Shown one piece after another: positions 49,173 through 60,846 of a stretch of 64,000 nt of DNA. The stretch is from Rhododendron vialii (Eukaryota > Streptophyta > Magnoliopsida > Ericales > Ericaceae). The position numbers and the translations under genes were made by a program. The stretch's first letter is position 1. Each line of letters opens with the position of its first letter. Where the stretch lies: NCBI RefSeq assembly GCF_030253575.1, contig NC_080562.1, positions 30,955,852 through 31,019,851 of the forward strand, written 5' to 3'. The notes under the pieces were generated by a model, which ran no database searches, had not been told where the DNA came from, and saw nothing but the letters and a program-made list of their open reading frames with translations.

Positions 49173-49834
49173 TCCCTAACTTTTGCCTTTTTGTGGCACA
49201 GGGATGTCATGAAGAACATGTATTCTCCACTTACCTTCCGGGGAGCAAGGTTCCAGGGTGGTTCAATCTTATTAATAAAGGAACTTCATTATCTTTTACT
49301 GCACCACATCATAATTCCAGAATCCGATGCTTGAGTTTGTGCATTGTGTATGCACTTTCTTGTGATCCAGATGATCAACAACTGCTCCTGAATAACGTTA
49401 TCAGTAATACCACCAAGAGATTGATTTGGAGCCATTGCCCACATGTAACTGGCATTCCAGAAGTTGATGAGGATATGATTTGGTTAAGCTATTGGAAGTT
49501 TAAAAATCAGGTGGAAGGTGGTGACGAAATGAATATTTCCGTGTTCGCAACGAAAGGATTTCAGGTGAAGGAGGTAGGAGTCCGTCTTTTTTTTGACGTG
49601 GAGAAAGCAGAGGAGATTACGCAAGAAATTCCATCAACAAGTGAAGAAGTATCAGAAGAAGAAATATTTCGCTACGGAGTTGCTGTACCTGGAAATGCGT
49701 CTTCATATGATCAAGAAAATACACAAGTCTATGCTGTTGGTCGTGATCATATCGTTGACATAGCCAAAACTCTTCAATGTGGGCGTTTAGTTTATTCGTT
49801 TCCCATTTCAATCGTTCATTATAGGTTTTACTAA
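44863..49834 (+). CDS. TNL-D, TIR-NBS-LRR with one nonsense codon
   Basis: Five exons with consensus splice sites: 44863-45389 TIR, 46432-47536 NBS, 47639-48076 linker, 48169-49095 LRR, 49202-49834 post-LRR; 1210 codons in one frame. The TIR has SSFDVFLNFRGEDTRK (Asn where others have Ser) and SSSWCLDELVMIL. The NBS has GMGGIGKTT, RVLVILDDVD, IITTRHEHL, GLPLAIKVLG and VVIHHLLQEMG (IHH for MHD). The LRR exon carries TAG at 48523-48525 where C has CAG (Gln); everything after it stays open, ending in the C-JID-like region (STYLPGSKVPGWFNLINKG). As read, it encodes about 808 residues ending in the LRR. The only other oddity is the long TC repeat in intron 4. It could be a functional allele elsewhere, a very recent pseudogene, or a sequencing error. 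The first Met at 44839 is in frame but the shared start at 44863 is preferred. Confidence 0.85.
45870..46044. mobile_element. MITE in TNL-D intron 1
   Basis: TNL-A and B read straight from AAAACTACACTTAG into AAAGTCTG. D has about 175 extra bases starting AGGTGTTTCCACTACTAATC with three copies of ACTTATTCATTAGTGTGAAC-like sequence, some inverted. It resembles the element at 44-314. Confidence 0.6.
49098..49167 (+). repeat. (TC)n microsatellite in TNL-D intron 4
   Basis: About 35 TC units start directly at the donor GT and fill two thirds of a 106-bp intron. Units A (21917-21936) and C (41815-41828) carry only short TC runs at the same place. Confidence 0.9.
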
Positions 49835-49835
49835 T

Positions 49836-50020
49836 AAGCACCCAATAATGCATATTCTTGGTGCTTAAGTCCTTAATTTTATTGTATTTACGTTTATAAA
49901 GTTAGAGTTTTTTTTGATATTGCATGTAAGGTATGTTTTTAGTGTTTTTCAGGTAAATCGTGTGAATAAGGCACGTTTTGACACCATGGATGGTCGAGTG
50001 TGTCCAAGTACCTGAGGAAC
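49836..50020 (+). mobile_element. LTR fragment next to the TNL-D stop
   Basis: The sequence from AGCACCCAATAATGCATATT, through TTTTTCAGGTAAATCGTG to AATAAGGCACG matches the reverse complement of the right end of the solo LTR at 33638-35253. It starts two bases after the TNL-D stop, so the gene's natural 3' end may have been replaced. Confidence 0.55.
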
Positions 50021-50659
50021 TAAAGAAGATCTTGTCGGTCCCTGAAAATCTGTTTAAGTATGGAAAAATGACTTGGCTATGAATTCTCTATATGCAACAG
50101 AAAGAGAACTTTTGGTAAATTACAAAGTGAAGTCATTCAAGCCCGTTGAAATGTTTAAACCCTTTCAGAATCATAGCCATATGTTTACATAAGCGGATAG
50201 TTTTTTTTTTTTTTTTGGTGCGAGAGTAGGTACCATGGCTCGAACCCTTGACAAAATTCTCTAGAGGCTCAACTTTTCTAGGAAAGCTTATTTGGAAAAT
50301 GAGAACTACATTTCCCCAGATATTACATATCGTGATGCTCGTAGAGTGGCTATTGAGGATGTATACCTGCAACCTCAAGATAAAATGATTGCGAAATGGA
50401 AAATTTGCTAAAATGATTGCGAAATGGAAAATTTGCAGGATATTACTAGAGACCGAGAAATTGCAGAACAACAACGACAACGCGGAAACTAGAAATATGA
50501 TCAAATATCATTCCTACGTTTTATTGTAATTACTTTCCGAATGCGTCTTTATTGTATACTACATTGTGCGATGCCATGAGTAAAATAAAAAAGTTGATAT
50601 TTTCTGGAAATAAAATGTATTCTTGAATTCAAGTTAAGGGTGAGTTTTCACTATTCTAA
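50021..50659. other. Spacer with a short tandem repeat
   Basis: A 27-bp unit (AAAATGATTGCGAAATGGAA and onward) is duplicated at about 50384-50437. A T run at 50201 followed by GGTGCGAGAGTAGG and GGCTCGAACCCTTG looks like a minus-strand SINE head. No gene is identified. Confidence 0.4.
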
Positions 50660-50947
50660 ATTTTTTTTTTTCTTTTCGACCTATCATTCTAATCTGGGGT
50701 GGTTGGTGATCTACGGTTGAGTCTAGGGTTAGCTTTTGAGATGGGCTTTATTGTGTTGATTTGGGTATTTTAGGCCTTTTGTATGTGCTTTATTGTTTTT
50801 ATTTGGGTTTTTACGCCCACGGGTGTTTTGGGCTTTGTTCCTATCAAAGGAGTATTTGGGTTTTATTCCCAACTGGCTGTACTTCTAACTTTTGGTTGGA
50901 ATCCCTTTCCTCCTATTTTCCTTAATAAAATGTTTTTGCCGATAAAA
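50660..50947 (+). mobile_element. LINE 3' end
   Basis: T- and G-rich sequence with TTGGGTATTTTAGGCCTTTT and GGGTTTTTACGCCC ends CCTTAATAAAATG, TTTTTGCCGATAAAAAAA. This is the style of plant L1-type 3' tails with an A-run end. No RT domain is present; the copy is 5'-truncated. Confidence 0.5.
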
Positions 50948-51950
50948 AAAGGGAGATAATAATCAAGATATTTTCACTAAATGGTATTTTAATTGATGTA
51001 TGTGAGTGGAATGACTTACCTAAAAATTCATGCAAACTTTGGCTTTAGTCAATAGGAGAAACTTGCCCTAATACCATTTGGGCTCCTAAAAAAAGCTAAC
51101 TTCCCCCCCCCCCCCCCGCCCCCCCCCCCCCACCCCCGTCTTTTATCTTTATTCAAATTTTTCCGAGTTTTTAAGTTTTGCATAAAAACTATTGATGAGA
51201 GGAGCCGGAAATGTAAAAAATTATGACCGAAATCCAAATTTGTTTGAAAAAATCCAAAAAAAAACAGAAAAAAGCCGACCTATTGGGTTTTTTCTTGGCT
51301 TGTTTCAAAAAAAATTAGGTTCCCATCGTAATTTATACTTTTCCCCGATTCCTCTTGCCAAAACAAACAATAATTCACAAAAATTGACACAAAACAAGAA
51401 GAGTTTTTTTTTTTTTAAGAGCGGCAAAAAAATGGGTCAAATTGTCTTGTATTTTTTGACAAAACAAAACGTCAAATTGTCATTTTAAAGAGTAAACTCG
51501 GGGATGTATGTGAGGCGGTCCAGGATATTGTACTGTATTATTTATGGACTGTTTTGAGGCGATCCATAATTAGGCTCGGTAGACGAGGCCCTACTCATCC
51601 CTCCCCTTATTTCTAACAACAAAACAACTTTATCTCTTCTTCTTTTTTTATCCTTCATCTAAATTAAGTACTTCCAATTTTATCTCATTCCAAACCGTTT
51701 TCTTTTTGTAAATTGCTTTTCCCACCCCCCCTGACACCACACCCCTCCCGGTCCCACATCTTTTTTCCTCTTTTACCCTTCCTCAGCCCTTTTAATTACC
51801 TCTCTCCGCCATTTTAATTGGTCTGGGCTCTGCTAGCCCCAAACGGCGACGTTTGGGTTAAAAAAAAATTCTCACCATCAATTTGCAATCCTATGGAGCA
51901 AAAACGTAATTATGAGAGCCTTAGAGACAAAATTTGATTATGTCTCTTTA
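50948..51950. other. Intergenic, AT-rich, with a poly-C tract
   Basis: A C run at 51102-51137 is broken by few other bases. No gene or clear element is recognised; frames here are low-complexity. Confidence 0.5.
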
Positions 51951-52283
51951 GAATAATATGATCAAAATAAAAAGATCTTCACACCTATTCAAACGCATTA
52001 AAAATTGAAGTACTTAATTTTTTAATTATATTTTTTAATATATAAACGGTCTAAAAAAATTAATTGCTCAAATTTTCCATCCGTTTGAATCGGTGCAAAG
52101 ATCTTGTTATTCTTATTATATTGACAAGATCTTTGCACCCTTTCAAACGGAGCGAAAATTTAAGCACTTAATTTTTTTAGACCTTTTATATATATTAAAA
52201 AATATGGTTAAAAAATTAAGTGCTTCAATTTTTAATGCGTTTGAACGGGTGTGAAGATTTTTTTATTCTGATCATATTATTTT
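51951..52283. mobile_element. Foldback MITE, 330-bp hairpin
   Basis: GAATAATATGATCAAAATAA and GATCTTCACACC at the left pair with GGTGTGAAGATT and GATCATATTATTTTA at the right, and the arms remain complementary to the centre near 52110 (AAGATCTTG against CAAGATCTT). A further related palindrome follows to about 52530. Confidence 0.75.
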
Positions 52284-53012
52284 AATTTATTTCTTTATTT
52301 AATTACTCATATCTTTTTAAGGCCTTTCAACAAAACACCCTAAGACTTATTTTTTAGTTCTAAGACTCTCTTAGGATGTCCATTGAAAGGCTTTGGAACC
52401 AAAAATTTATTACGACCATTTAGGATGAAATGATCAGAAAAAATAGCATCTTTGTACTGATTCAAACGGATTGAAAATTGAAATACTTATTTTCGTAACT
52501 ATATTTTTTAATCTATAAAGGACAAAAAAAGAAAAAAAAACAGTCGTATAAACATGATCAATTGAAACATTTTTTTTTTCTTAATTACTTTACAAAGCCT
52601 AAAATTAGACTCGACCTATTAAGAGAAAAAAAAATTCAAACTAGAAAGAAAGAAAATGAAAAAAAAAATTAAACTGGAAAGAAAAGGAAAAGAAAGAAAG
52701 AAAGAAAGAAACTGTAAAGAAAGAAAGAAGAAAAAGAAGAAAGAGAGAGAGAGAGAGAAAGGGGCGGGGTAATTCCGGAAAAGGGGTGGTGGGGCCGGGA
52801 GGGGTGTGTGTCAGGGGAGGGGGGAATAGCAGCTCTCTTTCTTTTTTTATCCGCCCTCTGTAAAAGCCATTGTGTAACGTGTCGGCAGTACGGAGCCTCC
52901 CAAGTGAGCTGTCCCGTGGGTAAAGAGAATTGACAAGTGGATCAGCCATTATTTTTACTTGCAGCTCTCTCTCTCTCTAGAGTTGAACTGATCAGCAGAA
53001 GCAGGGGAGAAA
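52284..53012 (+). promoter_or_regulatory. Upstream region of the LanC-like gene
   Basis: Worn foldback sequence is followed by a purine-rich GAAA/GA tract (52670-52762) and then the leader. ACGTGTC at 52877-52883 matches the core of ABA-response (ABRE-like) elements, and a TC run at 52966-52978 lies just before the start codon. No TATA box is evident. Confidence 0.45.
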
Positions 53013-56000
53013 ATGGGGTATCGTTTCTTTCCAAATGAAATGCCGGATTTCGTGGAGGAGAAAGAAGAAGAGATAGCCACCGAAGATGATTCTCTCATGA
53101 AGCTTCTCTCCATGCCTTACTCTGCTCTCTCTGAGAGACTCAAACGCGCTGGTTTGGACCTCAAGGATACTGTTCTCTCTCTCTCTCTCTCTCTCTCCAC
53201 TTATGTACACATGTACGTGTATGTGTGTTTGCTTAGCTGGATTATCGGCGCTCATTTTCGGAATTTGACTTCAACCATACTGGGAGAAATTTTTTTTTTT
53301 TTTTTTTTTGGGAAAGGCAAGAAGTGTTGGTATGAATGGCGGAATTACATGTTCTTCAAGATGGGCTAGCCCAGTTGAGTTTAGAAAAAGTAAAAAATTT
53401 ATACGTAAAATTTTAGTCCAATAAATTTTAGCTCACCTCATTTTTCTTTTTTATCCCAACCCATCCTATCTGAATATTTTTATTAGAAGAGTATTGAAGA
53501 TATTGACTCAGATTCAAGGATAAATTATTTCTACCCTCTAAAACTAAAACTACCTGGGGCACAACTTTAATAGGGTAAAACTTCAATTGTGTATTTTTTT
53601 TTTTTTGGTATGTTTCTTTTGTTTATTATTGTATATTTATCTACTTTTGCACAAATTTACTGGACATTAATTATAAAACTCCTTTTTGTCATATATATTT
53701 TACTATTAAAGTTTGAGTTAGCCCAGGGGATTCCTGCTTCCACCTATAATAGCAGGGTTAGAAGAGTCGAACCTGAGAATAGATAAACTTGGAACGAGCA
53801 CTCAGGGGTCAGATCCGGTCAAGTCTTCCACAGACCAGTTCCGTCCATTTGTTGTTGAATCGTGGCCATCCAAAAGTGTTTTGGACGGCCCAGATTTGTT
53901 CGGGTGTTTTGAATATTTTTTAAAAAAATTAATCCGAACAAGGCCACGATTCAACAAATGGACGAATTTGGTTCGGAGAGACTTGGCCGGATCCGACGGG
54001 CAAGCGTGCAAGTTCTACCGGGAGAATTTATATTCATGGGAGTTATACATACACTTGTTGATTATTCTCACTAAGCATGAAATATATCTCACAAAACATA
54101 ATATATGTGATTCATTGAAATGCGACATTGATGTTTGATTGGGGAATTAGTTTGACGGGGATAAAGACCCTGATTTTGTGTTCCCGAACCATGAGAGATT
54201 ATTTGTAAAATGGCTCCGTCCAATTACAGAACCTATTTCGTATAATTATAAACCCATATGGGATCAAGAGGAATGTGCTATCCTCTTTTGAAACTGTGTT
54301 TTCCGACAAAGAGATGTTGAAGATGCATAGACTATTTGGATTGTAACTTTGGGTTCGAAGAGTTGTCAGTCTGAGTCCTCACGGGGCTGGTCATTAACTT
54401 GAGGTCCCTCGGTTCGTCCCTAGATTAGTCTCTCTCTAAGACCCAATTGGTGCAGATCCGAAAATATTGTAGCCGGTGATATAGTCATGTATGGTAAATA
54501 TTGTAGCCGGTGATATAGTCATGTATGGTTTGTATAATCCCATTATAGAGCGGGGGGGGGGTGGGGGGGGGGGGGGGGTTTGGTATTGTAAAAAGTTTAG
54601 TCGTTATGCTCCTAGAAATGTATTTTGTATGATAAATTTGACAAACAGTATTTAGTTTCACTAGATGTTTATTGCTTGGAAGAGTAAGTTCTAGTTTTGT
54701 TATCTATAGAAGCCAACCCCTAGCATACCACAATTTAAGCATGTGGCGTAATGCATTCCCGTTTCCGTTCCTCGTACCGGAACAATCTGCGGTCTTGAAA
54801 TGGACTTGAGGGAACTTGGAGATATTATAGAGCCCACCTCGAGTTCTCATTCAATGAACCGTTGATTTTGGTGACTTCTATATGTGTCGAGCTTGAATCG
54901 GACATCAATATCTATTTGACTGAATAATATTCTCTTATGAGAAAATGGTACGAGTCCAATGTGATATATACCGTTATCCAATCAAACAATTTTTTGTAAA
55001 GATGATCTATTTGTAGGGCTCTACAAAAATGAATGGTTTGAATTTATAATGAAATCTGTATGGTAGACTCCGCACGCCCCTCAAGCTTCTTCAAGTCCCT
55101 TCAAGGACTTGACAGAAGCCTAGTCCTTTATCATTGTCTGACTAATCAAACGGAGCTATATACTTTCGAATATTTTTCTGCAAAAGATCCTTATTATGTA
55201 AGTAGTTTTAATCCATCTGATCTGGATGGACCCTTGAAACAAAATTTCTGGCTTAGAGGCCCTGATGAGTTCGTATATCAATATTATTGCTACCATGTAG
55301 AATTTGACATCTTCATGGTACCCACTCCAACAAACATGTCAAATGTATTATTTTAGGAAGTATTGGAGTAAAGTAATGAAAGAAAATTTTTGGCATGGGG
55401 AGGGGTTGTCAAATGACACATAAGCATTTGACATTTTGGTTGGAGTTGCTTCACATGCCAATTCTTCCACTTGGCATGCCATGTCAATTTTGACATCCTT
55501 GGTTGGATAGTTGGTCTTGTAAATACTGCAATGTATATGTACTTTTTTTATAGAATAAGTCAATCAGTTGAGAAAGGAGAAGACAATGTGCATAAACTTA
55601 TCTTCTAGATTATGTGTCCAATGTAATGCCTAAGACCAAAAGGCTGGCTTAGTGGATGAAACACTCCTACCCCCAGAAGTGGTGCCAGAATTTGAGCCCT
55701 AGCCAGTGGCAGCTCCAAGAATTTATATCTTCAGAAATTATCATGAGTGTAGTAGCTATATTAACCAACTATATACACATGGAATCTCATAGATTAGTAT
55801 AAATAGTGGGTCAAAAGCATAACCTCCATTTCACAAAGATTTGTCAATACACGCAAAATAAGAATTTACATAATATTTGGGATAGTAACTCAACCTTTGT
55901 TAAGTTTTGTATTCTGAAGTGGACAATCTTTTGGGAATGGGAATGTAGTAAGATTTTACATTTGTCCTAGACAAGTTTTCATAATCTGAACAATGTTAAA

Positions 56001-58847
56001 CTGGCGTATGAATCTACTAATATCCTGTGAAAGAGTGGCAAATAGGTTGGGTTTGTCTCTATGTTTAGGATGATATGACGAGATTTTCAATTGTAGTCCT
56101 GCATTCGAAGAAAAATTGTCCAAGCTAACAGGATTTTGCCACGCAGTTGAATTTCTTTCAAGCTTATCTATAATTCTATAAGCTAAACAAACAAAAATAC
56201 TACGTAATAATCTAGTCAATGTCACGAACACTAAAGTAGTACTTGGATCATCGGCAATAGACATGGAGAGAAGGCAGAGCTCGATACCTACATCAGGAGA
56301 TTTTTTTTCCTCTCTTATTTCTTAAGATTTTTTTATGAGTATGAGCTTTGTTTGAGTTAATATATTAGGTGTTCAAATATTGATTACCTCGATTGATGGA
56401 TGTTCATAATTTATTGTCCGAGTGTTCAAATTAAACCTAAACAAAAATTACTACTAGTAAAATTCACAAATAAAATCTATGGTGTTCAGGGTATGCGGCC
56501 GCCACTGGTCCTAACTAGCTTGGTGTGTTGCAGGCTTGCAGCATCCCCTTCCCCCTCTCTCCTTCTATTGAATGCAAGGAAGAAAATATGATGCCTTTAA
56601 TAACAGTCTGATCTAGGATCTTAATTACGTAGCTTAAAATTTTGTGCAAAAGAATTGGCCTGACTAGTCGGAAACGACTAACCAAGTTTTGTTAATTTTC
56701 CTCAAAATGATTTATACAATCCAACCTTTTGTTTTGCTACAAATTTTGCCTGCTGTCACAATAATATTTATGACTTTGTCCATGTTTATCGATCAGAGTG
56801 CTGACTATGTGTGTCTGTGGTGTTGTTTCAGGTAGTGGTGGAGACATGGGGACTCGGTGGACAACGTGTGAGAGACTTCAGTCTTTACTGCGGAGCTCTT
56901 GGGACAGCTTTTCTGCAATTTAAAGCCTATCAACTCACTAACAACAAAGATGATCTCAACCTATGCTCTGACATTATTAAGGCGTGTGATTCCCTTTGTT
57001 CCTGCTCTGGGTTCTCTCACTCCAGGTTCTCTCTTGTTGTCTCTCCTCGGCGGAATTTGGTTAATATTTTATGTCGTCATGTTTTACAAGCTTATAGACT
57101 CAGTAATTATTAGTGTGTGATTGAGCGCTAAGGTGCTTATCCAATGTATTGAGGATGGTAGGGATGGGACATTTTTATGTGGGCGAGCTGGTGTTTGTGC
57201 CCTTGGTGCTGCTACAGCAAAGCAGTTGAGCGATGTGCAGTTGCTAACATACTACTTATCCCAATTTAAAGAGGTATTGATCACAATTGATCTATTCTGG
57301 TGAAATTGGTTGACCAACTTTTTTGTTTACTTGTATGGATGGTATATATATACGAGTGATGATAACAGATTAAGCTGCCAAAAGATATGTCTGATGAGCT
57401 GTTAGCTGGAAGAGCTGGGTTCTTATGGGCATGTTTATTCATAAATAAACATGTAGGCGAGGGGACGATTCCTTCTAATGACATTGTGAGGCTTATGTAA
57501 ACACTTTCATAATGTCAAGTTAGTTCAAGTAGAGGTATTGCGTTTTTTTTATAAGAGCAGTGGTATTATGTTGTGATCTAAAGAGGGAATTGCTATTTAT
57601 GCTATAGGGTGCACTTGTGAAAGCCATTCTCATTAGAGGAAGAAGATTGGGTGTGATAGCAAGATGCCCGTTGATGTTTGAATATGGTAGTGAAAGGTAC
57701 TGGGGAGCGGCCCATGGATTGGCAGGGATTATGCATGTTTTGATGCATGTGAAACTGAATCCAGAAGAGGCGGAGGAGGTGAAGCATACTCTCAAGTACA
57801 TTATCAAAAAACAGTTTCCAAGTGGGAATTTCCCATCAGCAGCAGCGGACAACGAAGATGATCTTGTGCACTGGTGTCACAGTGCTCCTGGGATCGCCCT
57901 CACATTTCTGAAAGCAGCTGAGGTTATCATTTTGCCAATCTAGTTCAATGGTGGTACCATAAATCCTACTTTTGGACCATTTCTTGTTGATCCATGATTA
58001 CAACTTTGAATTGACCAACTTTACATCTAGGCATAAATTTTCAGGGATCAACTGTGGAGATGAGAAAATGTTGCTTGAAACTATGCACATAGGGCAGAGA
58101 ACTATTTCTAGTTTCTAGAAGCGATTCTTTTTCCCAACACGCCTATTGACCTGCTTTGTTATTTGGACTGTTAGTGAAGGTGCTTGAACGCCTTATGTAG
58201 AATCTTGCATAGCTAATGCATAATATGAGCTGTCTCGACTTTGCTTCCCCAGATACCAGTAGGATGGAACTATCAAGTCAAAAAAACTAGCACATCTTTT
58301 TCAAGCTTGTAGAACTACCATAAATTAGAAGTCCTTCCTCTCCATTATGTGGTAATAGGCCAACTCGTTATAAGGAATATGTATGACGATCACATTTTTA
58401 TCATGGGTAGAGGAATTGCACATTAGGTTAACTGTACTTGTGTTTTCTCTAATATTCTTCTTTTACTTGTCCTGCTCACAATTGCCCTAAAAAAATTCTG
58501 ATGCTAAGGTATTTGGTGACGAAGAGTTTCTGGAAGCAGCCGTAAATGCAGCAGAGGTGGTCTGGAATCGTGGCCTGCTCAGACGGGTTGGCATTTGTCA
58601 CGGCGTAAGTGGAAATGCATACATCTTCCTCTCACTTTACCGTGCGACGGGTAATAAGGAGTTCTTGTACAGAGCCAAGGCATTTGCTTGCTTTCTTGTT
58701 GATAGAGCTTCCAAGCTTATAGCCGAGGGAGAGATGCATGGAGGAGATAATCCTTATTCTCTATTTGAAGGAATTGGGGGTATGGCTTATCTTCTCCTAG
58801 ACATGACTAAACCGACAGATGCTAAATTCCCTGGTTATGAGCTCTGA
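53013..58847 (+). CDS. LanC-like protein (GCR2/GCL family)
   Basis: Six exons join in frame: 53013-53171, 56832-57025, 57162-57273, 57369-57485, 57608-57922 and 58509-58847, giving 411 residues, a normal family length. The start MGYRFFPNEMPDFVEEKEEE and the end LLDMTKPTDAKFPGYEL match plant LANCL proteins. The seven-fold LanC barrel motifs are seen: YCGALGTAF, LCGRAGVCALGA, GRAGFLWACLFIN, YWGAAHGLAGIMH, HWCHSAPGIAL, GICHGVSGN and FEGIGGMAY. The zinc ligands Cys (HWC) and Cys-His (ICH) are present; the usual WCHG is WCHS here. Human LANCL proteins add glutathione to dehydro-amino acids; the plant proteins were once proposed as ABA receptors, which is not generally accepted. It should be cytosolic or membrane-associated. 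Intron 1 is 3.7 kb and filled with repeats; its donor GT runs straight into a TC microsatellite. Confidence 0.92.
53176..53197 (+). repeat. TC microsatellite at the LanC-like exon 1 donor
   Basis: The coding codon ACT at 53169-53171 is followed by GTTCTCTCTC and the TC repeat. Protein comparison (LKDT then VVVETWG) fixes the donor here, although it lacks the usual GTAAGT context. Confidence 0.8.
53811..54000. mobile_element. Foldback MITE in LanC-like intron 1
   Basis: AGATCCGGTCAAGTCTTCC, GTCCATTTGTTG and GAATCGTGGCC at the left pair with GGCCACGATTCAACAAATGG, AGACTTGGCCGGATCC at the right around an AT-rich centre. Confidence 0.7.
54463..54533 (+). repeat. 36-bp tandem duplication
   Basis: AAATATTGTAGCCGGTGATA then TAGTCATGTATGGT occurs twice in direct succession with no difference. 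It lies in intron 1 of the LanC-like gene. Confidence 0.85.
54551..54579 (+). repeat. Poly-G tract
   Basis: A G run broken by one T. Its true length is uncertain for the usual homopolymer reasons. Confidence 0.8.
55315..55450. mobile_element. Small inverted-repeat element in intron 1
   Basis: CCACTCCAACAAACATGTCAAATG near 55322 is matched in reverse by CATTTGACATTTTGGTTGG near 55425. The 98-residue open frame just upstream (55060-55356) has no recognisable domain and is not called. Confidence 0.45.
55632..55705 (+). mobile_element. SINE-like tRNA-derived fragment
   Basis: GGCTGGCTTAGTGGATGAAA resembles a pol III A box and GAATTTGAGCCC a decayed B box 45 bases on. Boundaries are approximate. 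Confidence 0.4.
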
Positions 58848-58884
58848 ACATTTTGTACCTAAATTCCCTGGTTATGAGCTCTGA
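58829..58884 (+). repeat. Duplicated stop-codon region
   Basis: TAAATTCCCTGGTTATGAGC followed by TCTGAA, which covers the last codons and stop of the LanC-like gene, is repeated once 34 bases downstream in the 3' untranslated region. Confidence 0.9.
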
Positions 58885-59044
58885 AGATGTACCGTAGTTA
58901 AGTGAGAAAAAGAAAAATGACAGAAAGAAAAACAGAGAAAAGATTTACTGCATTTCTGAGTGTGTATATGAGGTTGTATTTGCCAGTTCTTTATTTATGT
59001 GATTGCCTACAGTTTTCTGCCTCTGTACCGTATTGCAAGGGACT

Positions 59045-59295
59045 GGTCCCCGTTCCGCTAACTTTCTAAACCTTCTTTTTCAAAAAAAAATGTAATTTCA
59101 AACTCAAATATAACAAAACTAAAAAGATTTTTTTAATTTTTTTTGCATCGTTTAAAAGACTTCAATGAGATCTATCAAATAAGATTCATATTAGTAGGAA
59201 AGTTATTTGCGTAAACACATGATTTTTGAGCTTGAAATTTCATTGTTTTTGAAAAAGAAAGTTTAGAAAGTTGGCGGAATAGGGAGGGTGTGTTT
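59045..59295. mobile_element. Foldback MITE downstream of the LanC-like gene
   Basis: CCGTTCCGCTAACTTTCTAA at 59050 and TTCTTTTTCAAAAA pair with TTTTTGAAAAAGAAAG and TTTAGAAAGTTGGCGGAAT at 59253-59280. It is non-coding. Confidence 0.75.
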
Positions 59296-59299
59296 CCCT

Positions 59300-59500
59300 T
59301 CCCCCTTAAAAAATAAATACTTATTTCTAATTTTTAAGCTTAAAAAAAATAGGCTTACTAAAATCAAAAAATATGTAATATGGATCTTGTTTCCATGAAA
59401 AAAATTTGAAAAACTATTTTTGTAAGCCTATTATTTTTAAGTTTGAAAATAAGTTCTTATTTTTTAAGTACTTATTTGAAAATCTAGAACGGGGCTTGAT
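59300..59500. mobile_element. MITE of the AAGTACTTATTT family
   Basis: Ends with TAAATACTTATTT and AAGTACTTATTTG in reverse order, with AATAGGCTTAC and GTAAGCCTATT as an inner pair. The right end AGAACGGGGCTT is shared with the element at 4018-4282. Confidence 0.6.
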
Positions 59501-60846
59501 TCCCTTGGAAAATAATTTACACATTTGTCAGTTTTATTTTCTGGTGTTCTGTTTTGTATGATCCATGTGGTTAATGGATGAACTAAGCTTTCCCTGTACA
59601 TTTAGGGCTTTCAGCCTTTCACTAGAAGGGCTGATTCAGTACAATGTGAAGAGAATGTGGGTAGTTTGATTCTCTAGTATGAAGAGAACTATGCCTCATG
59701 GTTTTAAATAGAGAGAACTATGCCTTGTCTGCTTTATGGTTGCTTTTTTAATACTCTCATAAGCTTCATGCTGAACCAAAACCCATTGCCCAGAAAAATC
59801 CAATTTTCACAGATGTAGAAATTTGCAATCAAAAAATGGTGGTGGAGGTTTTGACAAGGTAAATGCTAGCCAGTTAACTTGAATGGCACTGACATAGAAC
59901 TAGCATATTATAAGCAAAACACCAGAAGCCTTTTGCAGATTATCTTACATATGCCTCAAAGGTTTGCAGGCACATCTAAAAAATTTATGTCTACTTACCC
60001 AAAAAAATAAAAACTTCAGGTCGGATTTATTGGTATGTTTTTAAAATATAAGTAATAAATTTATCGAAAAATCATCAATGGGATGCCCCCATGTACGAAT
60101 TAGAGTGAAGAACAAAAGCCAACAACTGACAATACCAAAAAAAGAGTACCGATTAGTAAATAAAACCTATACACCTCTCTAAACACCAAAATATTTAACA
60201 TGCCAAGAAATTGATCGGGGTTGGTTTACACTTCCTCGACTACCAACTTAACAAATTACAAAGGGAAAAGCTCTCAAGTGTTCAGCTAGTATGGTTATAC
60301 ACTTCCTCGGATTTCTTGTTATGCTTATCGTGTCATCATAGAATGCATGTGTCATCATAGAATGCAGGGTAAGTGTTCAGCTAGTATGTTTGATGTCATC
60401 CACAAATTAGGGCTAGCTTTGGCCACACTTGTACACTCTACAGTGAGAAAGGTCAAGAGGTCAAACCTTGTCAACGGCAATAATTGATTAGCAGTTCTAT
60501 CGTTAAGAGTTTTTCGTTGTCAGTTCAATTCTCCATCGTATGGTGTTATTTCTTAGATTGTTCTATATTGAGTTTGATTTAGTTGTTCCTGTCCTCGTAT
60601 AATTTAGAATCCTGCCTTTGTAACTTCTTGGATGAAATTCTCCTACCATTTGACATATGAAAAAAAACCATTAAGATGTCATCACCCATGTATTGAACCA
60701 ACAGATAGATCTAAGGCACAACAATAAGTATATTACCTTATTGATACCACTAGCCAAGACAAACCAATCCCAGTTTCAACTCCAACATCAAGGAACCATA
60801 CATACAACACAACTTATTTCTCTCCAGGGATAAGTAGACAGTTACA
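59501..60846. other. Intergenic spacer
   Basis: No gene is seen. A short direct repeat (GTGTCATCATAGAATGCA) is doubled near 60330-60365, and AGTGTTCAGCTAGTATG occurs at 60277 and 60373. Confidence 0.5.

Noticed and set aside
55060-55356. 98-residue open frame in LanC-like intron 1
   Set aside because: No domain, no homology I recognise, and it overlaps an inverted-repeat element.
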